From NCBI RefSeq assembly GCF_001431295.2, contig NZ_LKAJ02000001.1, positions 2,728,001 through 2,792,000 of the forward strand: 64,000 nucleotides of DNA. Direction: 5' to 3'. Positions 17,857 to 29,200 of this stretch are shown here, one piece after another; position 1 is the stretch's first letter; the number at the start of each line of letters is the position of its first letter. The DNA comes from Candidatus Berkiella aquae. Its GTDB lineage: Bacteria; Pseudomonadota; Gammaproteobacteria; Berkiellales; Berkiellaceae. The position numbers were made by a program, and so were the translations under genes. The notes under the pieces were generated by a model, which saw nothing but the letters and a program-made list of their open reading frames with translations, was not told the origin of the DNA and searched no databases.

Positions 17857-18753
17857 ATGACACGTAAATTCTTGTTATTCATTGGCACCTTACTCCTGAT
17901 CATCATAAATAATCAAACGGTTGCTGATGATGTAATTAAATACACTGCTAAAATAAATAGCCGTATTGGCCCCATCGCCGTTCCTAAAGGATCAAAGCCC
18001 TTTATTGTTTTTGATGAAAAATACAATCCTGTCATTTATTTTGATGAACAACCCTATCAAGATAAATCAATGCGCTGCGATCCCACTATGTCAGAATACT
18101 ATTACTTCCCGGTCTTTCCACGCATTTTTTATTCACCCTGCCCTTCGCGCACCCTAATTGCCAAAAATAACAATGATATTATTTGGAAATATCCTTTAGA
18201 TGAATATGAAGGTGAGCCTATCGGTTATTCAACCAATGGCATTATTTTACATTCATTTGCAAAAGCGAAAATCGATATATTAGATTTTGAAACGGGTAAA
18301 ATTCTGCAAACGGTTTCAACCGATACGATTAAATGCAGTGAATATCCAGGCACTGCATACTATGACAAACTCAATCACTTACTCTATGTTTATTGCAAAG
18401 AAGGCGCCTTAAAATCTTACGATGTGCAAAAAAATGAAGTTGCAACGGTTTTTGAGCCGGATAAGCAATTCTTAAGCAAAGTTTCTATTGATATGAATAA
18501 TATGAAAATAGACTCCAGTGGTCGATATATTATTTTCTCAGAAACAATGCCATCACGATTATCAAGCTGGGGCGGCATTGCTGTCTACGATCTGCTCAAT
18601 AAAGAAGTTATTTATCGCGAAAAAATTTATTCTTGGCCTTGGCATGTTGATGTCGCCATAGGAAAAAATAAAGATTTTGCTATTGCTTATCGTTGCAATG
18701 AAGGCGAAATCGATAAAGTATGTGGAAATTATTATTCAATCATCGCTAAATAA
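17857..18753 (+). CDS. Exported beta-propeller-like protein
   Basis: 298 residues with a typical signal peptide (MTRKFLLFIGTLLLIIINNQ, cleavage likely after TVA at 23). The mature part is strand-rich with repeated patterns such as NDIIWKYPLDEYEGEPIGYS, IDILDFETGKILQTVSTD and LKSYDVQKNEVATVFEPD, which resemble blades of a WD40/YVTN-type propeller. Several Cys residues could form periplasmic disulfides. No catalytic motif seen. Likely periplasmic or surface protein, role unknown. Confidence 0.6.
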   Translation: MTRKFLLFIGTLLLIIINNQTVADDVIKYTAKINSRIGPIAVPKGSKPFIVFDEKYNPVIYFDEQPYQDKSMRCDPTMSEYYYFPVFPRIFYSPCPSRTLIAKNNNDIIWKYPLDEYEGEPIGYSTNGIILHSFAKAKIDILDFETGKILQTVSTDTIKCSEYPGTAYYDKLNHLLYVYCKEGALKSYDVQKNEVATVFEPDKQFLSKVSIDMNNMKIDSSGRYIIFSETMPSRLSSWGGIAVYDLLNKEVIYREKIYSWPWHVDVAIGKNKDFAIAYRCNEGEIDKVCGNYYSIIAK

Positions 18754-18788
18754 ATAAATCTTCAGCACTCATTATTCAAACACTGATT

Positions 18789-18809
18789 AAGCACAACGTG
18801 CTTTCTCTC
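18789..18809 (+). terminator. Weak hairpin after the propeller-like gene
   Basis: AAGCAC / GTGCTT stem with a three-base loop followed by TCTCTCT, 35 bases after the stop. Short and pyrimidine-tailed; modest terminator candidate. Confidence 0.35.
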
Positions 18810-18872
18810 TAAGTTATCAAAGAACGTCTATATTATTAGAGCGTGAAACCACTTGGAGTAATCAATGATAAT

Positions 18873-19208
18873 ATGCATTATTTGTATCTCGCTTTCGCCA
18901 TCATCGGAGAAGTCGTTGCAATCAATGCTTTGAAAGCATCTGATGAATTTACCAAGCTGGTTCCCGTTACAATAGGGGTTCTTGGCTACATATGCACGTT
19001 TTATTTCTTAGTTTTAGCATTACGTGTTATCCCTATTGGTATCGCTTATGCCATTTGGGCAGGAGTGGGCATCATTTTCATTGCAGCTGCTGCCTATTTC
19101 ATTCATCAGCAATCACTCGATTTCCCTGCCATTATTGGCATTACCCTCATTATTTTAGGTGTTGTTGTTATCCAATTGTTTTCAAACACAACCCATAATG
19201 TAGGATAA
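18873..19208 (+). CDS. Small multidrug resistance (SMR/EmrE-like) exporter
   Basis: 111 residues with four transmembrane helices. MHYLYLAFAIIGEVVAINAL matches the SMR N-terminus with the essential membrane glutamate at residue 13 (Glu14 of EmrE). YAIWAGVGI is the family signature in helix 3, and LDFPAIIGITLIILGVVVIQLF is helix 4. The start is set by homology: an in-frame GTG at 18843 would add ten polar residues atypical of the family; GGAG lies 14 bases before the ATG. Functions as a dimer in the inner membrane, exchanging protons for cationic compounds or guanidinium. Confidence 0.9.
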   Translation: MHYLYLAFAIIGEVVAINALKASDEFTKLVPVTIGVLGYICTFYFLVLALRVIPIGIAYAIWAGVGIIFIAAAAYFIHQQSLDFPAIIGITLIILGVVVIQLFSNTTHNVG

Positions 19209-19257
19209 ATCACAAAAATTTGCTATTATCCCGCTCTTGTAGCAGTGAGGTAATAGC

Positions 19258-20718
19258 ATGTTAACTTTTGAAGTCAGCCCCAAAGAACAACAAGCGTTAG
19301 ATAGCATTAATAAATTAGTTCATCTGTGGAATCCTCCGACAACCGCCCCAGCAGGCAACCTCACTGCTATTATTGCTGCAAGCATTGATACTCACGAGTC
19401 ATTTATCAATGCTTTAGTTCGTTTAAAAATCGCCTTACCTCATTTGGGCAATGTCGTCAAAAATCGTTTAAGTCATCTTAACACTGTACCGGCTAAGAAC
19501 TTACAAGAACTCTATCAACTTGGCCAAGCTTATCAAGGATTGCGTGTTTTATTACAAGCAACTCATGATGTTCTGGAAGATAAATTTTCTCTTTTAAACA
19601 ATCACCCACTTGAATCATCAGCAAAAAATGCGCTCGATATTTTATCCAAATTACAAGAAACTGTAAAAGCCAAACAATTTTCCGCATTAAAAACAATGAT
19701 TGAAGGCTTTCGAATGCAAATCGTAGAAAATGTTCCCACCTTTACTACAATCAGAAGAGTTATTAATAAACAAATCGTCCTCAAGAATTTTGAATATCAA
19801 GGCTCGCATTATGCATTGGCTGCTCAGTTAAAAACCCAAGAAAATTTTTCCGTTTTAGCGACACCTCGTTTTGCCGATCTCTGTACATTCACTTTTTTTG
19901 CTAATGGTAACATGATTCCTATTAACTTAAGTGTTTACCCTCGCTATCCTTCCAAGAATGACAAACCTATTCCCTTCACGATCTTTCAAACCTGCGATGA
20001 TGGGGCATCACAGCGCTTTCTGCAAAGCACATTGGTACAATCACAAGGTCACTTAAAGTATCAAGCGCCACAATTGGCAAGCGTATTAATGGGACCTTAT
20101 GCTGAACTCAAATATACCCAAGTACTACCCTTATATTTTCAAACGATGGTTGAAATTGCCAAAAATCATCATTGTTATGAAATTGCTTTATATATTCCCT
20201 ATGATTTTATCGATATAGCCTATGCTTTTGGCTTTTATAGCCAGAATTTCGTTGAGCAACAGCAATGCGAAAAGCGGGTTAAAATGCACTTTGCGACTGG
20301 AAATCTGCCTCCACTGTTACCGGCCACACTCAATCAATATGTTGAGGATATTGAATTATTACGTCCCGTTTACTTCCCAATCAGTGGTTTTGATTCTCGC
20401 CCTATTTATCTTAACGGTCAAACACAAACAACCACCTATAAGAAATTATGTAAGACACTTTCATTATTAGATGACCGTCCCTTTAATAGTGTGTTACCTG
20501 ATCCTTATGGATTCATGGCAAAACCCTTTGTATCTGCTTTTCATGCAATCAGACAAAGAGAACAAACGGGACGTCCTATTAAAACTGTCACTAGCACCTA
20601 TTGCAAAGAGCCATTAGATATTAACTTGATAAAACAAGAAGAAAGTTTAGCGTCTATTGGAGAAGTCAGTGTTAAAGCGTTTACGAATAAAGCAACGATA
20701 TTGAGAGTATTAAAATAA
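19258..20718 (+). CDS. Hypothetical protein (486 aa)
   Basis: Ribosome site GTGAGG. N-terminal half (1-180) is helical; the C-terminal half is mixed strand/helix with conserved-looking blocks (FADLCTFTFFANGNMIPINL, QTCDDGASQRFLQSTLVQ, LMGPYAELKYTQVLPLYFQT, YIPYDFIDIAYAFGFYSQNF). The latter half has the feel of a folded enzymatic domain but no motif I can name. No signal peptide. Ends TILRVLK. Convergent with the Lhr helicase gene, 9 bases between stops. Effector candidate by context only. Confidence 0.55.
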   Translation: MLTFEVSPKEQQALDSINKLVHLWNPPTTAPAGNLTAIIAASIDTHESFINALVRLKIALPHLGNVVKNRLSHLNTVPAKNLQELYQLGQAYQGLRVLLQATHDVLEDKFSLLNNHPLESSAKNALDILSKLQETVKAKQFSALKTMIEGFRMQIVENVPTFTTIRRVINKQIVLKNFEYQGSHYALAAQLKTQENFSVLATPRFADLCTFTFFANGNMIPINLSVYPRYPSKNDKPIPFTIFQTCDDGASQRFLQSTLVQSQGHLKYQAPQLASVLMGPYAELKYTQVLPLYFQTMVEIAKNHHCYEIALYIPYDFIDIAYAFGFYSQNFVEQQQCEKRVKMHFATGNLPPLLPATLNQYVEDIELLRPVYFPISGFDSRPIYLNGQTQTTTYKKLCKTLSLLDDRPFNSVLPDPYGFMAKPFVSAFHAIRQREQTGRPIKTVTSTYCKEPLDINLIKQEESLASIGEVSVKAFTNKATILRVLK

Positions 20719-20727
20719 TGAATAATC

Positions 20728-23700
20728 TCAATGTATGATGACTTGTTTCGTTGACAACGCACTTACTTTATCGCCAGGCAAAATAATGCCAACTAAATTT
20801 AAAGGATCGACTGCGGCAATCGATAAAGTGAGGCTACTTGTTACTTCATTCTTTCTCGCTCGTAAAGAGGTAACCGCATAGGGTAACGCAAATTGCTCTC
20901 CTAAAAATCCATCAACAAATCGTCCTCCCCTGACTTCTCCCTTTTCTTCCATGCGTCTAAAGGTTAACAACAATTCACGCCAACGGGGAATATTTCTTTC
21001 TCGAACCAGTAAATCACGAAAAACCACACCATAACGATTTAACAACATCCAACAAGTTGCTTCTAGCCTCACGGCTGATTCTTCAAGTGCATGGGGAGCT
21101 AAAATTGACCATCTCCCTGTACTATAACGCATTTGCATCCGACGTCGCCTTTGATCAGAGCGTCGTTTGGGATCAATTAAAGCGCGCAAATTATCAAAAC
21201 CATCAGCGGTAATACGTCCTAATGCCACCAGCTCCCACAAGCCTGATTCCACTTCCGCTTGTAATCGAGCAACCCCTCGAACAATATCAGCAAAAAAACT
21301 GGCGCCTTTTTGTTGCAAATAACGATAGATAAGATCCGCAACAAAGCTTACACCAAGCATTTCTGTTTCTTGATTCACAGCAGGTAACATCCAATCCATT
21401 TCCTCACGCACAAAAAAAGTGATTGGTGCAATACTTCTGGGTAGCATTGACTTATTCTCAACCGGGGATAAACGTCCCCAGCCAACGGCACCGCCTAAGC
21501 AGAATCTATCTAACCATGCTGGATCATAATCTAGCACTCTTTTTGCATAAATCTGTTTTTCCCAGGCATTAGCCGGTGCTTCAAATCCTTGTAATTGGTT
21601 TATGATCTGAAATAGCCCTTGCTCACCCACCAACTGGGTACCAGGCGCTATATGTTGCCATTCCAGTAACCAATGCATAAACTGCAAAGCAGTAACCGGT
21701 TGAATAGCTTCTCGCAACTGCGTTATCGTCATGCGATGAATTCTCGACAATAACCGTCTTTCACACCACTCTAAGTCTGTGATTTGTGTTCTAAACTGCC
21801 CACGTAAAATCAATCCACTAGTTTCTAATGCAACTAAAGCTATCTCAATATCATTGGATTCTAAATGAAGTTTTTGTTGAAGTTCTCGATTCGTCGTTGG
21901 CCCAAGATGAAATACCCAACCTTTTATCATTTCAAGAATAACCGCTTCTCTTGAAGGAACGATCTTTTCAATTCGTTTTAAAGCTGTCTTCATTTGGGCT
22001 TGTGGATAAACTGTTAAGAAAGATTCTATTTTCTCAGCACAAACCCATAGAGATTGATTATGACTGATTGCTTGCGTTGCTCTGCCTTGTTTTTCTAGTT
22101 CATCAAGAAAAACTTGCCAACTTTTTTCTGGTGGTAAAGCAATGACGGTTTGTAAAAAATCATGTAATTCATCTGGATTGCGAATATCAGGCCATGCCTG
22201 CTGGCGTACTTCTTCTATAGCGCCTTGATCAAGCTTACCCACCGTATCTAAAACACTTTGCGGTAAGGTACGACGCATTTGCACTGCGCGCGTTCTTCTT
22301 TCCTCTAAGGGAGCGTCATCTAAAAAAGCATAAGGATTCGCATTTAAGATACCATGCGCAAATACGGATGGCATCGGTGTATCAACGGCTAAACATTCAA
22401 TCTCACCTGAACCTAGCTTTTCAATAACCTTTGTTAACCCTTCCACATCTAATGCCTCGGTGAGCGCATCTTTCATCGTTTCATCAATCAAAGGATGCGA
22501 AGGTAACTGAATATCTTCACCAGCTAAATTATCTTGGCAAGCTGCGGCATCAGGGAACACTGCAGCTAACAAATCATCGGAGAGAATACGCATGATATGC
22601 GGCGGCACTTTTTTACCGCTGCGAAAACGCACTAATGCTAAAGCTCTTACGGCGGTCCAACGCCAACGGATTTTAAAAATGGGGGATTGCAATACCGCTT
22701 GAATTAGCACTTCTTTTAACGTATTTGCATTTAAAAAACGAAACACATCTGCCAAAGGAAAACTGTGCTGCTCTGCTAAGGCAATATTTAGGCCATCATC
22801 TGTTGCAGCTGCTTGCAATTCAAAATTAAATGAGCGACAAAACCGTTTGCGTAAAGCTAAACCCCATGCTTTATTGATACGAGCACCAAACGGTGAATGG
22901 ATCACAAGTTGCATGCCACCGCCTTCATCAAAAAAACGCTCAGCAATGATTCTTTTTTGGGTTGGCACCGCGCCTAATACTTTTTTACCTTCTGCAATAT
23001 AATTCAATAATTGTTCTGCGCCTTGTATGTCGACTCCACAATGCGCTATAAGCCACTCAATAGTCGATGAACTATTTAATGCTAATTGATTTTCTATATT
23101 TTCTCTTAATGATGAAACCTGCAAGGATAATTCTTTGGTTCTGGCGGGTGCCTCCCCTACCCAAAATGGAATACTCGGAGGCGCTCCTTTTGCATCTTCA
23201 ACAAGTACACGCCCTGAGGCACTTTCAACACGGCGTACTAACCATGATGTTGTTCCTAGCAGAATAATATCTCCGCGGGTACTCTCTACGGCAAAATCTT
23301 CATCTAAGGTGCCAACCATCGTACCATCAGGTTCAGCCACCACCGTAAACAAACCATTATCAGGAATTGCTCCGCCACTGGTAATAGCCGTTAAGCGACT
23401 GTGACGGCGTGCTTTCACTTGATGATTGACTTGATCTCGAAATAAATAAGCCCCATAGCGACCACGTGAACCTGCAATCCCTTCAGCAAGCATCGTTAAT
23501 ACTCGCAAAAAAGTTTCCCTAGTCAAATTTCGATAAGGATAGGCTTTTTTAATCAGTTGAAAAAGCCTATCTTCATCCCAATCATCGGTTGCACACAAGG
23601 CGACTATTTGTTGTGCTAACACATCAAGTGGTTCTAAAGGAACAATCAATTGATCTAAATCTTCTTCCTGAATCGCTTTTATCAGGGCAGCACATTCCAA

Positions 23701-24852
23701 TAATTCATCACGCGTTGTGGCAAAAAATCGTCCTTTCGAAATAGCGGCGTGCCAGTGACCTGCTCTTCCTACCCGTTGAAGGCCTGTTGCAATCGCTCGA
23801 GGAGAACCAATTTGACAAACTAAATCAATGCTACCAATATCAATTCCAAGCTCTAATGAAGCCGTTGCGACTAAGGCCGTTAATTCACCGTTTTTCAAGC
23901 GTGTTTCTGCCTGTAAACGTATTTTTCGGGATAAGCTGCCATGATGCGCAGCGACTTTATCTTCGCCTAGACGCTCAGTTAAGTGATGTGCGACACGTTC
24001 GGCTAAACGACGCGTATTCACAAATATCAAGGTTGAACGATTTTCTTTTGCTAAATGAGCAATCCTCTCATAAATTTCATCCCACATTTCATGTGAAGCA
24101 ACCGCACCTAATTCACTCCTAGGTACTTCAATGGCAAGATCTAATTGTCTTTTGTGGCCAATATTAATGATGGCAGGCATTGGCCGTGAAGATCCCGTTA
24201 AAAACTGCGCAACAATTTCCAATGGCTTTTGCGTTGCGGAAAGTCCGATTCGAATGGGCGAAATGGTGGTCAATGCTTCAAGCCTTTCTAATGACAGGCT
24301 TAAATGCGTGCCACGCTTATCATCTGCCATCACATGAATTTCATCGACGATAACCGTTTTCACGCTTGCCAATAGTGCGCGACTTTTGACGGCTGTCAAT
24401 AATATATAAAGTGACTCTGGTGTTGTAATCAAAATATGCGGAGGATGTCGCAGCATTGCTTGGCGTTCTTTGGTTAACGTATCGCCCGTACGTACTGCCA
24501 CTCGGATCTCTTGCATAGGCATTTGTTGTTCGTGAGCAAGCTGCTTGATTTGTGCCAAAGGCTGTAGCAAATTTTTTTGTATATCGTTACTGAGTGCTTT
24601 TAATGGCGAGATGTAAAGTACGGTCGTTTGATCATCTAATCTGCCTTCTAATGCTTGGCTAACCAATTCATTCAGGCAGATCATAAACGCAGACAACGTT
24701 TTCCCTGAACCGGTTGGTGCTGAAATTAAGGTACTTTTTCCTGCCAAAATGGCTGGCCACCCCTGTTGCTGGGGTTCTGTCGGCAATCCTAATGTTTGGT
24801 TAAACCAGGTTTGGATTAAAGGATGTGCCCATGCTAGATGATTAATACTCAT
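20728..24852 (-). CDS. lhr: Lhr-type superfamily 2 helicase
   Basis: 1374 residues. Walker A APTGSGKT (45-52), DEIH box (170-173), VGLSATQKP-type motif III, and motifs V/VI (TASLELGIDIGSIDLV; GLQRVGRAGHW) define the ATP-dependent 3'-5' helicase core. The following winged-helix and Lhr-specific domain (IPFWVGEAPARTKELS; FGARINKAWGLALRKRF) and a long C-terminal extension are as in full-length bacterial Lhr (about 1400-1540 residues), a DNA/RNA-DNA helicase linked to crosslink repair. No ribosome site is obvious before the ATG. A conserved housekeeping gene amid accessory genes. Confidence 0.93.
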   Translation of the reverse strand: MSINHLAWAHPLIQTWFNQTLGLPTEPQQQGWPAILAGKSTLISAPTGSGKTLSAFMICLNELVSQALEGRLDDQTTVLYISPLKALSNDIQKNLLQPLAQIKQLAHEQQMPMQEIRVAVRTGDTLTKERQAMLRHPPHILITTPESLYILLTAVKSRALLASVKTVIVDEIHVMADDKRGTHLSLSLERLEALTTISPIRIGLSATQKPLEIVAQFLTGSSRPMPAIINIGHKRQLDLAIEVPRSELGAVASHEMWDEIYERIAHLAKENRSTLIFVNTRRLAERVAHHLTERLGEDKVAAHHGSLSRKIRLQAETRLKNGELTALVATASLELGIDIGSIDLVCQIGSPRAIATGLQRVGRAGHWHAAISKGRFFATTRDELLECAALIKAIQEEDLDQLIVPLEPLDVLAQQIVALCATDDWDEDRLFQLIKKAYPYRNLTRETFLRVLTMLAEGIAGSRGRYGAYLFRDQVNHQVKARRHSRLTAITSGGAIPDNGLFTVVAEPDGTMVGTLDEDFAVESTRGDIILLGTTSWLVRRVESASGRVLVEDAKGAPPSIPFWVGEAPARTKELSLQVSSLRENIENQLALNSSSTIEWLIAHCGVDIQGAEQLLNYIAEGKKVLGAVPTQKRIIAERFFDEGGGMQLVIHSPFGARINKAWGLALRKRFCRSFNFELQAAATDDGLNIALAEQHSFPLADVFRFLNANTLKEVLIQAVLQSPIFKIRWRWTAVRALALVRFRSGKKVPPHIMRILSDDLLAAVFPDAAACQDNLAGEDIQLPSHPLIDETMKDALTEALDVEGLTKVIEKLGSGEIECLAVDTPMPSVFAHGILNANPYAFLDDAPLEERRTRAVQMRRTLPQSVLDTVGKLDQGAIEEVRQQAWPDIRNPDELHDFLQTVIALPPEKSWQVFLDELEKQGRATQAISHNQSLWVCAEKIESFLTVYPQAQMKTALKRIEKIVPSREAVILEMIKGWVFHLGPTTNRELQQKLHLESNDIEIALVALETSGLILRGQFRTQITDLEWCERRLLSRIHRMTITQLREAIQPVTALQFMHWLLEWQHIAPGTQLVGEQGLFQIINQLQGFEAPANAWEKQIYAKRVLDYDPAWLDRFCLGGAVGWGRLSPVENKSMLPRSIAPITFFVREEMDWMLPAVNQETEMLGVSFVADLIYRYLQQKGASFFADIVRGVARLQAEVESGLWELVALGRITADGFDNLRALIDPKRRSDQRRRRMQMRYSTGRWSILAPHALEESAVRLEATCWMLLNRYGVVFRDLLVRERNIPRWRELLLTFRRMEEKGEVRGGRFVDGFLGEQFALPYAVTSLRARKNEVTSSLTLSIAAVDPLNLVGIILPGDKVSALSTKQVIIH

Positions 24853-24905
24853 TTTTTTATTATAGCATTACTAAAACCTATTTTAAGCGGGTCCTGCGCC
24901 AAGCT

Positions 24906-25988
24906 TTAGTGAATAGGTGGCTCAAATGGGCTATTCGTGGCATTGCTCTCAAGAATTTGAATGCGTTTAGTAAAATCGTTAAAGTCAGCACTGGCCAGTG
25001 AAAGATTCTTATCCGATACAAACTTAAAATAAAGCGCCTTATCATTGACAAAGAAGCTCATCACAATCACATTTAAATCACCTAAACTAGCGACGCCTTT
25101 AGCAAAAGAGTATCCGCGCCACATCCCACGACTTAGCATCGGTTCACTCACTTTGTAGCCAGAGAATTGTTCTTTGACAAATTCTTGAATATAAATCTCT
25201 TTTTCTTCTGGTAGGAAACTGGCAAATTTTTTATCTCCTTTTTGATAATCTACCGCGCCAATTTCATAAAGCGAACTTTTATCGGTACTGAGCTGTGCAA
25301 TATGAATATCAATTTTTTCATTGGTATGCGTAATTGTTTCATGATATTCATCTGGAGAATAAAGTGACAATAAAGACACCATCTCTTTAGGCAAGATATA
25401 TTCTTTATATTCATCTTTCCATTCAGGTGTCAGCAGTAATTTTAAGCGTTCATAACTCCCTTTAATACCCACCATATTTTCTTGAATTAGCTCGGGGGTA
25501 ATATAAAATTTACCGGCCCCTAAATCTAAAGGGAAACGATTTGCTGCAGCTTCAATTATTTTTTCAGCATTTTCAATGACTGCTTGTGGTGTAAAATAAG
25601 GGGAATTTTGTTTCTCAAGTTGCCCTTTTAAACGCTCGTATTCATTACTCTTTTGCGCCATTTTCGCAAAGTAGCTGGTTTTTGCGCTTTCCCAAGTTTG
25701 GTATTGAAAATCTCTAATAATATCTAGGGCATTATGCACATCGGCGACAATTTTAGCTCGTTGATGCTCGTCATATTTGGCTTGCAAAATCAGCCAGAAT
25801 TCATCATGCATGCTTTTGGTAACATAACCTCCCGTTTCATTCACAAATGAAAAATAGGCTGTTTCATCTTGCAACGTTACAGGCGCTGGGCTTGCTGGCA
25901 CAGTTAAAGGCTCAGTTGCACGCAACAGGGTTACGTTAAAGCTTGCAACGAACAAAATAGAGGCGAGTAACGAGGAGTGTATTTTCAT
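24906..25988 (-). CDS. Exported hypothetical protein (360 aa)
   Basis: ATG at 25988 starts a clear signal peptide (MKIHSSLLASILFVASFNVT, cleavage about residue 24); an in-frame TTG at 26000 is less likely. Mature protein: helical N-terminal region with charged heptads (60-130) followed by a mixed domain containing IDIHIAQLSTDKSSLYEIGA, GMWRGYSFAKGVASLGDLNVIVMSFF split by short loops. No lipobox or known family recognised. Likely periplasmic or surface-exposed. 53 bases downstream of its stop lies the start of lhr on the same strand. Confidence 0.6.
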   Translation of the reverse strand: MKIHSSLLASILFVASFNVTLLRATEPLTVPASPAPVTLQDETAYFSFVNETGGYVTKSMHDEFWLILQAKYDEHQRAKIVADVHNALDIIRDFQYQTWESAKTSYFAKMAQKSNEYERLKGQLEKQNSPYFTPQAVIENAEKIIEAAANRFPLDLGAGKFYITPELIQENMVGIKGSYERLKLLLTPEWKDEYKEYILPKEMVSLLSLYSPDEYHETITHTNEKIDIHIAQLSTDKSSLYEIGAVDYQKGDKKFASFLPEEKEIYIQEFVKEQFSGYKVSEPMLSRGMWRGYSFAKGVASLGDLNVIVMSFFVNDKALYFKFVSDKNLSLASADFNDFTKRIQILESNATNSPFEPPIH

Positions 25989-26210
25989 CAGTTTGTACAA
26001 TTTCAGCTGTTAATTGGTAAAGTTAAATTACTGCCATATGATAACGACTAATAGTTATGGATGCCACAACATATTGTGATTAATTGATGTCTATTGCAAA
26101 TACACCAATAGTATTTTGACCTCGATTTTGTTCCAGCCTTGTATAACATCACATTATGTCAGTAAACTAAAAGATATTATATTAGGTGTATACAACTGAC
26201 GGAGTTCACC

Positions 26211-29200
26211 ATGGATCATAATGCTAAAAGCATCCAGCGAGCACTCGCTCGATTTCGTTTTATTGCACCTATCACAAATACTAACCAAGCCGTCTTTGGT
26301 GACATCACGGATATACTCCGGGCAAGGGTCTCTAATGATCCTTTAACCGCTTTAAATGAATTGAGCGATGTTTATAACCAGCTCCTGCAGCAACCCAAGA
26401 AAAGAGGAGTACAACGCCTCATCTCTAATAAGACCTCGGGTATGAAATGGTCAGAAAATGCAACTGAGGCAACGGCGCAGCAACAATTGGTATTACACGC
26501 TTTACAGACACTCTATAAACAAAAATTAGATGCCTATCTAAAATCAATTCACGAAAATGCAGAGCATGATAAAAATGCAGCTGTTGAAGCTTTAAGAAAA
26601 AATCATGGCAAGATCTTAAACCAAAGACCTAACCCTCAAGAAAATCTAGCAGGGTTAATGAGTACCATGTTACAGGCAATTAAACCTCAAGTCCTCATGC
26701 CAACAACCGTACAACATGCACCAACTAATTCCAATGTGCAATGGCAAGCGCCAGATAAAGAAGCACGAATAAAAATGAATATTATTAAAGCGTTTGAGAA
26801 AGAACATGCCGGTAAAGTAAAAAAACGAGATGAGTATGTCGCGGCTCTTAACAGGAAGGATCCACAATATGCCTACATGGATCAAAAGGCAATTGAACAA
26901 TTAAATGCTGCTATTACTGGCAATATGAAAAAAATGAATGAGTTTACTGCCGATCCTAATCCACAAGTGCGCAAGGCAGCTATCGAGGCGTTAACCGAGG
27001 CAGGTCTTTTGGGCAAAGTTGAAGATAATTTTCTTCATCAGTTATTGAGTGGTTTTAAAAATCCAGAAAAATTAAAAGAAAATGAAACAATCGAATATAG
27101 TCCAGAAGACATTGCCGCTTATGCTCATAGTTTATTAACCGTTATGAAACCTGAGGAAATATTTCAGGCCATCAATCAACTGTATCAAAAAACAACGTTA
27201 GCCTCTAGGAAAGAGCAAATTCTAAATAATGCAATGATTTTGCTACATGAGTTAATTTTAGTCGACAATATGCAAAACTTTTTTCCCAATTTTTCTCAAG
27301 AACTACCCAAAGACAATTTGACTGCTCAAGCATTTAATGGTCTCATTCACACCATAAAACAAGATGCAACAATAACCCCTGAATTAAAATCTTTAGCTGC
27401 TGCATTTGAACAAAATATCAAATCGGCATCTGACTTGGCAGCAGGTTTAAAAGAAAATAACCAACAACAAATCAATGCTTTATTAAGCCCTCTCAAAGGC
27501 GTTACGCCTTTAGATATCGATCAATTTTTAGAACATGAGCTGCTTGACGAAACCGTTTCAAGAAAACGATTAGATGAGGTGGCAAAAGTCATTGCGAGCG
27601 ATTTCAAAAAAATAGGTATGGCACATCTTGTTAACGTCAAATCCTCTGACCTTTACCGACAAGCCTGGAGTAAAGCCGATAGAAAAGAGCAAACCAATAT
27701 CCTTGCTTTCATGCGTTATGCTGATGCATTAACACACGCTATTGCTGATGATATTGTCAGTGCAAAAACCATTCAACATCAGCAACGAATCGCGCTTTTT
27801 TATTGCAAAGTATTAGAAGAATCTATTCGTACTCATGATTACAGTACAGCAATGGCAATTTATGGTGCATTCAATACAACCTCTGTTTTCCGTCAAACGC
27901 ATCTTCACGAAAACAAAGAAATTGCTGCAATTCTTGATCGTTCTAAAAATGTCTTGAATCCGACTGACGCGGATCTGAAAAATTTACGAGCATTAATGAA
28001 TGATCATAAAGACGAAATTGTTATTCCTTATATGGGCATGTTTACCAAAGATCTGACCTTTACCGATGATGGCTCCAAAGACCGGCTAGATAATGGTGAT
28101 ATTAACGCAAACAAATTAAATGTTCTCAGTAGAATTTATCAGCGCTTTGAGCATCTCACCAAACAAGTAAAAAAACAGAAACCAACAGGTCAGCAATCAT
28201 CAATCAGAGAAAGAGTCAATCGTTTTAAAGTAGATGAAGACGTTGCACATCATCGTTCAATGTCATTCCGAGCACGGACAATTCTCTTATCGGACAATAT
28301 GCCACTTGGCGAACTACTTGCTAAATTTCCCGCACAAGCTGTGCCTGTCTATCTTGAAGTTAAAATAAAGAAAGATGAAAAGGAATCTGTACTTTTAAAT
28401 AAAAAGGCCTATAAGTTTATCATTAAACAAATTATTAAAAATGCGCATCAAGCAAATGAGGTCGATAAAGCGGCTGCTTATAACCTTATCAACAATATTG
28501 CCAAGGTTGCTGAAAAAAACAACCTTGACACAAAAAGATTAAATAAGCTTATTGAAGCTGCACGGGTGATAACAGAAGTTGATGCTGACACACAAAATAC
28601 TATTGATTTTGTAAAAAATGCAACAGATAAATACCATCAAACCACTTCATTACAAGCAGAACTCAAAGAACATGGTAATCATGATGCAGCCAAACCATTA
28701 GCCATCAAAGCAGAAGAAATAAAAGATAAACTGACAAAAGCGACAACCAATCCTGATAAACAAATTTCTGAGCTTGCGAAAAAAGCTCTCGTGTTAGTAG
28801 ATTTAATGGCTAATATTCCTACGTTAAGTGAAAAATATCAATCACTTAAAACTGAATTCACAACCATGCAACATGGTCCTGATAGCTTAAAAAGAAAAAT
28901 TAGCATTCAAGATCAAATGGATAACATTGAAGAACAATTACGTAAAGCTGCAAAACATAGCGATCCACGAATCAGAACCTTAGCTGAAAACGCCTTAACA
29001 GCCCATAAAATTAGTGAACAAAAAGTAGCAAGGTTTCCTAGTAAAGCGCCGCAAAAAGCACAAGTTGACAAACGCAAAGCAATGCTTATCAGCCCTCACC
29101 GCCCCTTGCCTCTGAGTGAAGCTGTGCCGGTGACTGTTGTGACGCCTGATGCCTCTGCGACACCAACTCAAAAACCACCCTCTAATAACACCAATGAAAA